Source: Oscillospiraceae bacterium (lineage in GTDB: Bacteria; Bacillota; Clostridia; Oscillospirales; Ruminococcaceae). Taken from it: DNA of 10,402 bases. The translations under genes were made by a program, and so were the position numbers. Shown here piece after piece: positions 5,336 to 10,402 of the stretch. Numbering within the stretch: the stretch's first letter is position 1; each line of letters opens with the position of its first letter. The notes below the pieces were generated by a model. The model worked only from the letters and a program-made list of their open reading frames with translations. It was not told the DNA's origin and did no database searches. Where the stretch lies: positions 1 to 10,402 of the forward strand of contig JAHZBJ010000070.1 in assembly GCA_019423445.1 (NCBI GenBank). The letters run 5' to 3'.

Positions 5336-7594
5336 ATGGAACAACAAGAAAAAAGGCTTCACTTTGCCCGCGGGCTTCTAGGCACCGGCCGGGACCATTC
5401 CCAGCGGGAACAGGTGGTGGAGCGGGTTATGTCCGGCATCCATCGGGAGAACGCCGGTCCGGAGGAGGGAAAACCCCTTCCGGCGGATTCCTGCCGCCCC
5501 GGGGAGCGGTGCGTCCCCACCACCTGCTTCTCCTGCCACTCAACCTGTGAGGCACTGGCCTATGTGGATGAGGCCACCGGACGAGTCCTGCGGGTGGAAG
5601 GCGACCCCAACTCCCCCCAGACCCACGGCCGTCTCTGCTCCAAGGGCCTGGCCAGTCCGGACCTGTGCTACAACCCCAACCGCATTATGACCCCTCTGCG
5701 CCGGGTGGGCGCCAGGGGCGAAGGGAAATTTGAAGAGATTTCCTGGGAGGAAGCTCTGGATATCACCGCAGGAAAGCTTCGGGAGTACAAAGAAAAGCTG
5801 GGCCCCCAGAGTGTGGCTCTCCTGGAGGGGACCCGCCGGGGCTGGAGCCGTGTCTACAGCCGCTTCGCCAATGTCTTTGGAACCCCTAACCACGGGGCAG
5901 CCGGCTGGGCCCAGTGCCTTTGGCCCCGTCTCATCGACTGCAACCTGACTTACGGCAAGGGCGCCCAGTACAGCGAAACCCAGGATTACCCCAATGCTGA
6001 CTGCATCGTCTGCTGGGGGATCAACCCTCCCACTTGCTGGGGGGTCCGTGCCGGGGACATTATGGATGCCCGGCAGCGGGGGGCTGCTCTGATCGTAATC
6101 GATCCTTATCTTTCCGAGACTGCGGCAAAAGCGGATATCTGGCTTCAGCTTCGCCCCGATACCGATATGGCCCTGGCTCTCTCCATGATCCATGTCATTA
6201 TTCGGGAAGAGCTTTACGACAAAGAGTTTGTGGAGGAGTGGACTTCCGGTTTTGAGGCTGTAAAAGAGGAAACCGCCTCCTGCACTCCCCAATGGGGCAG
6301 CAAGATCACCGGGGTGCCGGCAGAACTGATTGAAAAGGCGGCCCGGCTCTATGCCAAGGCGGCGGCTTCCAGCCTGGTGCGCAGTTTGGCGGTGGACCAG
6401 CTCCATGACAGCGTCCAGGTCTGCCGTGCCCTCTCCATCCTCATCGCCATCACCGGGAACATCGGCAAGCCCGGCTCCAATAACGTGGTCTCCTCCCGGG
6501 GGGAACGGAGCCAGAACACCCACGAGTTCATCAAAGCCAATGCGGTGCCCCCGGAGATGCAGAAGCTGCGGTGCGGTTATGACCGGTTCCCCCTGCTGAC
6601 TCAGGAACATTCTCCGGTGCCTACCGCCCACATGCCCACCCTCTGGGAGCAGGTGATCAGCGGCGATCCCTACCCCATCCCTTGCGCCATGATTTTTGGC
6701 AGCAACGCCATGGTAAGCTACACCAATTCCGACAAGGTGAAAGAGGCTCTGGAGCATCTGGAATTTCTGGCGGTAAGCGACATTTTCATGACCCCCACCG
6801 CCAAGATGGCAGATATCGTCTTCCCGGCTTCCTCCTGGCTGGAGCGGTGCAATGTCATCAGTTCCTTCCAGACGGACAATACCCACACCATTTTCCAGCA
6901 GCCGGCTACCTCCATTGGCCAGTCCTGGAACGATGTGGATATCGTTATCGCCCTGGCCCGGCGCTTGGGGCTGGAGGAACATTTCTGGAAGAACGCCGAA
7001 GGGCTCTATGATTATCTCCTGGAGCCCGCCGGAGTCACTTACCGGGAGGGCTTGGCCCGCCGCCGCCTTTATGCGCCTATGGAGTACGGAGTCTACCGCA
7101 AAAAGGGATTCAAGACCCCCAGCGGAAAAATCGAACTGTATTCCAATTTCGCTGAAGCCAAAGGCTGCGACCCGGTGCCCCGCTACACCCCCTCCTTCCA
7201 GAGCCAGGCGGACACCCTGGAACTGGCCAGGGAGTATCCCCTTCTTATGACCACCGGCCGTCACGAAAGCGCTTTCCGCATCTCGGAGAACCGCATCAAT
7301 CCCCATCTGCGGGAACTGGCCCCCAAGGCATATCTGGATATCCATCCCGATACAGCCGGGGACCTGGGAATCAGAGAAGGGCAGAAGGTTCTGGTGGAGA
7401 GCACCGCCGGGAAGGCCTATGCCTACGCCCGTTTCACCCTGGGACTCCGCAGGGACGTGGTTCAGGGGATTTCCGGTTGGTGGGATGATTACAACATCAA
7501 TAAGACGGTACCCTGGGGCCAGTACGCCCAGGGGGTGGGAACTGTCTGTGCCCGGGGCTATCTGTGCCGGGTGACTCCCGTGGAGGAGGAATAA
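5336..7594 (+). CDS. Molybdopterin (Mo/W-bisPGD) enzyme, acetylene-hydratase-like branch of the DMSO reductase family
   Basis: 752 residues from ATG 5336, served by AAGGAGG at 5322-5328. An N-terminal [4Fe-4S] site is formed by C64-x2-C67-x3-C71-x29-C101. C194 (AQCLWPRL) lies where the metal-ligand residue of the family is found, so Mo or W is probably Cys-bound. Next come YPNADCIVCWGINPP, the VIDPYLSETAAKADIWLQLRPDTDMALAL cofactor region, the MIFGSNAM and TPTAKMADIVFPASSWLER segments, and a C-terminal cofactor-binding barrel (TTGRHESAFR to about 750). There is no twin-arginine signal, so it should be cytoplasmic. A 63-residue leader with C53 and C59 precedes the first cluster cysteine and is longer than usual. 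The cluster and C194 spacing closely match acetylene hydratase, but His68 stands where its catalytic Asp sits. The adjacent ferredoxin subunit argues for a redox reaction. Substrate unknown. Confidence 0.9.
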   Translation: MEQQEKRLHFARGLLGTGRDHSQREQVVERVMSGIHRENAGPEEGKPLPADSCRPGERCVPTTCFSCHSTCEALAYVDEATGRVLRVEGDPNSPQTHGRLCSKGLASPDLCYNPNRIMTPLRRVGARGEGKFEEISWEEALDITAGKLREYKEKLGPQSVALLEGTRRGWSRVYSRFANVFGTPNHGAAGWAQCLWPRLIDCNLTYGKGAQYSETQDYPNADCIVCWGINPPTCWGVRAGDIMDARQRGAALIVIDPYLSETAAKADIWLQLRPDTDMALALSMIHVIIREELYDKEFVEEWTSGFEAVKEETASCTPQWGSKITGVPAELIEKAARLYAKAAASSLVRSLAVDQLHDSVQVCRALSILIAITGNIGKPGSNNVVSSRGERSQNTHEFIKANAVPPEMQKLRCGYDRFPLLTQEHSPVPTAHMPTLWEQVISGDPYPIPCAMIFGSNAMVSYTNSDKVKEALEHLEFLAVSDIFMTPTAKMADIVFPASSWLERCNVISSFQTDNTHTIFQQPATSIGQSWNDVDIVIALARRLGLEEHFWKNAEGLYDYLLEPAGVTYREGLARRRLYAPMEYGVYRKKGFKTPSGKIELYSNFAEAKGCDPVPRYTPSFQSQADTLELAREYPLLMTTGRHESAFRISENRINPHLRELAPKAYLDIHPDTAGDLGIREGQKVLVESTAGKAYAYARFTLGLRRDVVQGISGWWDDYNINKTVPWGQYAQGVGTVCARGYLCRVTPVEEE

Positions 7595-7598
7595 GGAG

Positions 7599-8156
7599 AT
7601 GGAAAAAACCTATTTTGTCATCGATATCGACCGGTGTTGGGGCTGCAAAGCCTGTCAGGTAGCCTGCAAGTATGAACACGGTATCACTGCCGATGAGGGA
7701 AAACCGGTAGAGGTGGTCCGGGTGGAGTGCCAGGAGGCGGACGGAAGGGTTTCCTGCGATTTTCTGCCGGTGTCCTGCCAGCATTGCCGGGATCCCAAAT
7801 GTATGGAGGTTTGCCCCCGGGGAGCCATCCGCCGGGATGAAGAGGGCCTGATCCAGCTGGTGGAGGAGAACTGCATTGGCTGCGGGCTTTGTATCAAAGC
7901 GTGTCCTTACGACGCCCTGCATTTCAGAAATACAAGGGGAAAGAAAAAGGTCTGGAAGTGTGACCTGTGCGTCCAGCGCCGCAGCAAGGGGCTGCCTGCC
8001 AGCTGTGAGCAGCACTGTCTTGGGGGTGTGTTCCGCAGTTGTCCTGAGACGGAGATGCAGCGTCTGGTGGAGAAGCGGAAATACCACTGGTCAGTGGGAC
8101 AGGTGGTATATGTTTCGGACCGGATCAGCAGCTTGGGAAAAGACCTTGCAGATTGA
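7599..8156 (+). CDS. Four-cluster 4Fe-4S ferredoxin subunit (DmsB/PhsB type)
   Basis: 185 residues, ATG 7599, four bases after the Mo/W enzyme stop; its ribosome site GGAGGAGG (7582-7589) lies inside the end of that gene, so the two are translationally coupled. Sixteen cysteines form four [4Fe-4S] motifs: C13-C16-C19-C23, C60-C63-C68-C72 (CxxCx4CxxxCP), C92-C95-C98-C102 (CIGCGLCIKACP) and C121-C124-C136-C140. This is the standard electron-transfer B subunit of DMSO reductase family enzymes. It would pass electrons between the catalytic subunit and a soluble carrier. No membrane anchor subunit follows, so the complex is probably a soluble cytoplasmic heterodimer. The operon ends here, 14 bases before a strong terminator. 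Confidence 0.94.
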   Translation: MEKTYFVIDIDRCWGCKACQVACKYEHGITADEGKPVEVVRVECQEADGRVSCDFLPVSCQHCRDPKCMEVCPRGAIRRDEEGLIQLVEENCIGCGLCIKACPYDALHFRNTRGKKKVWKCDLCVQRRSKGLPASCEQHCLGGVFRSCPETEMQRLVEKRKYHWSVGQVVYVSDRISSLGKDLAD

Positions 8157-8170
8157 CCCGGGCGGAAAAG

Positions 8171-8212
8171 AAAAAAGGAGCGCCTCCCCACTAGGGGAGG
8201 CGCTCCTTTTTT
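8171..8212. terminator. Bidirectional intrinsic terminator between convergent genes
   Basis: Perfect 19-base arms (8171-8189 and 8194-8212) with a 4-base ACTA loop. The stem core is GGAGCGCCTCCCC, with A6 on the left and T6 on the right, so it works as a hairpin plus T tract on either strand. It serves the ferredoxin gene (plus) and the permease gene (minus), whose stops flank it at 8156 and 8239. Confidence 0.95.
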
Positions 8213-8238
8213 ACATATTCCGGATTTTGGTCTTGGCG

Positions 8239-9513
8239 TTATACAGGGAAGGCAATGACGGAACCCAGGGCCAGGGCCACCATCTGGATCAGGTACATGG
8301 GGATGGTGAATTTCAGGAACTGGGAGAGCTTATATTTGCCCATACCGAAGATCAGAGCCGGCTGGCCATCGATGGGGAGGAAGCTGGCGCTGAACACAGA
8401 CAGGGTAACGGCCACGGCAAGACCGGTGGGATCCAGACCCAGGCTCATGCAGGTGGCGATGCCGATGGGGGCAAAGACGAAGAGGGAACCGGTGGTGGCG
8501 CCGGTGATAGTGGAAAGGAGGCTGGTAAGGAGGCAGAAGACCAGGGTCAGAACGAAGATGTTGGTGCTGCCGCCGATGGTCTCAGCTACCCACTGGCCCA
8601 CCATCTCATTGAAGCCGGAGTTGGCAAGGGCCTTGGCGACGCCGATGACGCTTCCCATCATAACAATCATGGGGGAGAAGATGTGGCCGCGGAGTTCTTT
8701 GAAATTGAAAACGCCGATGGCGCAGAGGAAGGCACTGGCAAGACCGGGAGTGATGTAGGCGGGCTCCCCGATGCTGCCGGCGAAGAGCATCACAACGATG
8801 GAGACCAGAGCGGCCACATAGACGCAGCGCTCCTTCCACTGGGGCAGGGCGGTGTCTTTGTTGACCTTTTCCACCATGTCTCCGCCGCCGCCGGCGACGT
8901 CATGGTCGGGAAGGAAGCGGTAAGCGATGAGGGCCCAGGCCAGGTAGCCCATGGAGACGAAGAACACCACAATGGCGAACTTGGGCAGGGTAATGGTGGA
9001 CTGGTAACCGGCGCTGTCCAGCAGGGAAGCGGCCAGACCCATGAAGAAGGCCACGCCAAAGGGAACCAGGGCACGGCCGGCGGCAAAACCCATAGGCATC
9101 ACCAATTTGGAATTGGGCAGCCCCTTGTTGTAGGGAATGGTGGAGGCCAGGGTGATGATCATAATGTAATAAGCGGAAACACCAGCAGTGACACTGGCGC
9201 CCAGCATAACCACCAGAAGGATCAGGATATAGGCCTTGAATCCGCCCTTGGCGGCCAGGCTGGACATGGTGGTTTCGATCTTGTGCATGAAGCTGGTTTT
9301 CTGGAGAGCCGCGGTCACGGCCAGGAAACCGGCGATCATAACGACGTTGGTATCAATGAAGCCGGAGAATGCGTCTGCGATGGTGGAGGTGCCGGTGAGC
9401 ACCAGCAGGCAGCAGGCCAGAAGCGGCGGAGCGCCGAAAGAGAATTTGTCCGACATGATCATAACGATCATCAGGATCAGGATGGCGAGAGCGATAATCA
9501 TTTGGGTAGTCAT
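8239..9513 (-). CDS. SLC13/ArsB-NhaD-type anion or carboxylate permease
   Basis: 424 residues. The start is ATG at 9513-9511, preceded by GAGGAGGGG (9530-9522). A 21-residue extension to 9576 is possible in frame but lacks that ribosome site. The protein is almost wholly hydrophobic: helices near 5-20, 28-42, 53-70, 94-122, 141-165 and 178-200, a charged cytoplasmic loop at about 201-228, then a second half with helices near 229-246, 255-268, 280-296, 317-350, 361-380 and 401-420. The two halves carry GASVTAGVSAYYIM and STITGATTGSLFVFAPI as the likely paired re-entrant substrate regions, and the C-terminal FLPIDGQPALIFGMGKY block is typical of the SLC13 superfamily. It is shorter than many DASS proteins (about 460-480). 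Cargo is probably an organic acid or other anion driven by Na+ or H+. It is not co-transcribed with the enzyme cluster, so a shared role is only suggested by adjacency. Confidence 0.82.
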   Translation of the reverse strand: MTTQMIIALAILILMIVMIMSDKFSFGAPPLLACCLLVLTGTSTIADAFSGFIDTNVVMIAGFLAVTAALQKTSFMHKIETTMSSLAAKGGFKAYILILLVVMLGASVTAGVSAYYIMIITLASTIPYNKGLPNSKLVMPMGFAAGRALVPFGVAFFMGLAASLLDSAGYQSTITLPKFAIVVFFVSMGYLAWALIAYRFLPDHDVAGGGGDMVEKVNKDTALPQWKERCVYVAALVSIVVMLFAGSIGEPAYITPGLASAFLCAIGVFNFKELRGHIFSPMIVMMGSVIGVAKALANSGFNEMVGQWVAETIGGSTNIFVLTLVFCLLTSLLSTITGATTGSLFVFAPIGIATCMSLGLDPTGLAVAVTLSVFSASFLPIDGQPALIFGMGKYKLSQFLKFTIPMYLIQMVALALGSVIAFPV

Positions 9514-9566
9514 GAATGATACCCCTCCTCTTTGTGTTGATAAATACAGAACCTCACAGAGTGTTT

Positions 9567-9582
9567 GGGGATCCAAATCCCC
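9567..9582 (-). other. Hairpin in the permease mRNA leader
   Basis: GGGGAT (9567-9572) and ATCCCC (9577-9582) pair around a 4-base loop, about 37 bases upstream of the permease ribosome site on the transcript. A second possible stem, GGGG (9616-9619)/CCCC (9625-9628), lies further upstream. No T tract follows the first hairpin on the minus strand, so it is not an evident attenuator. I do not recognise a known riboswitch. Confidence 0.35.
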
Positions 9583-9679
9583 GGTGCTTTTTGTGGCTGT
9601 GCTGCATTCTCTTTTGGGGCACCTCCCCTTTCATCTTCCAGAAATTGTATGCAGTATGCATTATTCATACTTCGTTTTT

Positions 9680-9708
9680 ATTATGTCGCACAGAGAAAAA
9701 TAAGTCAA
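9680..9708 (-). promoter_or_regulatory. Sigma-A promoter of the permease gene
   Basis: On the minus strand: TTGACT (9708-9703), a 17-base spacer and CATAAT (9685-9680), each a 5/6 match to consensus. Transcription would start near 9673, leaving a leader of about 160 bases before ATG 9513. Confidence 0.7.
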
Positions 9709-9838
9709 TGGTTTCTGGCGGGATAATGCTGTGTTGGCGCATGTTTGGAGTTTGTTACAAAAAAAACTGTTGGATTTTGGCGTTTACGAAGGAAAGATTT
9801 CCACAAAAAAAGTTGGAAACTGCAGGAGACAGTCGAAG

Positions 9839-9891
9839 AAAATAAAAAGCGCTGCCGCCCGGCTAAACCAGGCGGCAGCGCTTTTTATTTT
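9839..9891 (-). terminator. Intrinsic terminator of thrS
   Basis: Perfect 21-base arms (9839-9859 and 9871-9891) around an 11-base loop. The core GCGCTGCCGCC is followed on the minus strand by a T5-A-T4 tract. It lies 30 bases past the thrS stop. A/T symmetry lets it work in both directions. A further dyad, GGTCCCC-T-GGGGACC (9898-9912), sits between it and the stop codon. Confidence 0.94.
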
Positions 9892-9921
9892 GGTTCCGGT
9901 CCCCTGGGGACCAGTCAGGTA

Positions 9922-10402
9922 TCAGATCTTTTTGGAGACGATCTCATCCCGAGCGGCATCCAGGAAGGCCTCCAGGGACATGGTCCCCTTGTCGCCGTCT
10001 TTCCGGGAACGGACTGCCACAGTGCCGTCGCTCTCTTCCTTCTCGCCCACCACCAGCATGTAGGGGATCTTCTGAAGCTGGGCTTGACGGATCTTGTAGC
10101 CGATCTTCTCGGGACGAAGATCCAGTTCCACCCGCATCCCGGCATCGTCCAGGGCCTTGCGGATCTTTTCTGCGTAGTCATTGAACTTCTCGGAGACAGG
10201 GATAACCTCCATCTGGACAGGAGCCAGCCACAGGGGGAAGGCGCCGGCAAAGTGCTCGGTGATAACCCCGATGAACCGCTCGATGGAACCCAGAACCACC
10301 CGGTGGATCATTACAGGACGGTGCTTTTCGCCATCGGCGCCGGTGTACTCCAGCTCAAACCGCTCGGGCATCTGCATATCCAGCTGGATGGTGCCGCACT
10401 GC
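9922..10402 (-). CDS. thrS: Threonyl-tRNA synthetase, C-terminal part (5' end outside window)
   Basis: The last 159 residues are present; the gene runs off the right edge. The fragment opens with CGTIQLDMQMPERFELEY, then MIHRVVLGSIERFIGV. This contains the His that is the third zinc ligand of ThrRS (H33 of the fragment) and class II motif 3 with its Arg. From FPLWLAPVQMEVIPVSE onward it is the anticodon-binding domain, ending GTMSLEAFLDAARDEIVSKKI with TGA at 9924-9922. It charges tRNA-Thr in the cytoplasm. It is intact as far as seen, transcribed away from nothing else in the window, and ends in its own terminator. Any T-box leader would lie outside the window. Confidence 0.97.
   Translation of the reverse strand, partial: QCGTIQLDMQMPERFELEYTGADGEKHRPVMIHRVVLGSIERFIGVITEHFAGAFPLWLAPVQMEVIPVSEKFNDYAEKIRKALDDAGMRVELDLRPEKIGYKIRQAQLQKIPYMLVVGEKEESDGTVAVRSRKDGDKGTMSLEAFLDAARDEIVSKKI

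Larger units (their letters stand above)
9514..9921. other. Intergenic region between permease and thrS
   Basis: This 408-base gap holds, on the minus strand, the permease ribosome site, a leader of about 160 bases and a promoter, plus the thrS terminator. The stretch 9709-9838 has no gene that I can support. It is A/T-rich and contains a short TTTGT-T-ACAAA dyad (9751-9761) and GGAAA-GA-TTTCC (9791-9802), upstream of the permease promoter. These could be regulator sites, but the arms are short. Confidence 0.6.

Noticed and set aside
5915..5917. Selenocysteine at the Mo/W ligand position
   Set aside because: The codon is TGC (Cys194) and no in-frame TGA occurs in the gene.
5540..7345. 601-residue open frame on the minus strand
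   Set aside because: Antisense to the Mo/W enzyme, with no recognisable motifs; a shadow of codon bias.
7876..9519. 547-residue open frame on the plus strand
   Set aside because: Runs through the end of the ferredoxin gene, the terminator and antisense to the permease; Gly/His/Asp-rich nonsense product.
1..10402. CRISPR arrays, insertion sequences, tRNA or rRNA genes, attachment sites
   Set aside because: No regularly spaced repeats, transposase or integrase motifs, terminal repeats or RNA gene signatures were seen on either strand.

Overview
The window looks like a chromosomal segment of a GC-rich, gut-type anaerobic Firmicute (Oscillospirales-like: Flavonifractor, Oscillibacter or Intestinimonas relatives would fit). 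The inference rests on near-consensus GGAGG ribosome sites, sigma-A type promoters, anaerobe-style enzymes (Mo/W enzyme with ferredoxin subunit, TRAP transport, acyl-CoA carboxyltransferase) and the ThrRS sequence. No species call can be proved from this sequence alone.

Layout. (1) 1-627, plus strand, is a decaying stretch. It holds the C-terminal end of a fused TRAP transporter permease with a large internal deletion and a frameshift, followed by a small reading frame broken by a T-run slip and an in-frame TAA; repaired, that frame resembles a 6-pyruvoyl/6-carboxy-tetrahydropterin synthase family protein. (2) 643-2786, plus, holds two intact enzymes: an amidohydrolase-like protein (DUF6282 type) and a DRE-TIM metallolyase of the homocitrate/isopropylmalate synthase group that lacks the usual C-terminal histidines. 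(3) 2832-3624 is a FadR/FCD-type GntR regulator behind its own good promoter. (4) 3625-3724 is a dense block of inverted repeats and an 18-bp AT palindrome in front of the next operon. (5) 3725-8156, plus, is an operon of a biotin-dependent carboxyltransferase subunit, an acetylene-hydratase-like Mo/W-bisPGD enzyme and its four-cluster ferredoxin partner, closed by a perfect 19-bp-arm terminator at 8171-8212. (6) 8239-9513, minus, is an SLC13-like anion/carboxylate permease converging on that terminator, with its own promoter at 9680-9708. (7) 9839-9891 is a strong terminator, followed by the C-terminal third of threonyl-tRNA synthetase (minus, running off the right edge), which marks the return to core genome.

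How the genes may work together (inference): regulator, carboxyltransferase, Mo/W enzyme, lyase and amidohydrolase look like an accessory pathway for uptake and conversion of an organic acid, formerly fed by a TRAP system. The substrate cannot be read from the sequence. The most interesting points are the acetylene-hydratase-like cofactor spacing with His in place of the catalytic Asp, the His-less DRE-TIM enzyme paired with a DUF6282 protein, the carboxyltransferase without local partners, and erosion confined to the upstream end of the cluster.
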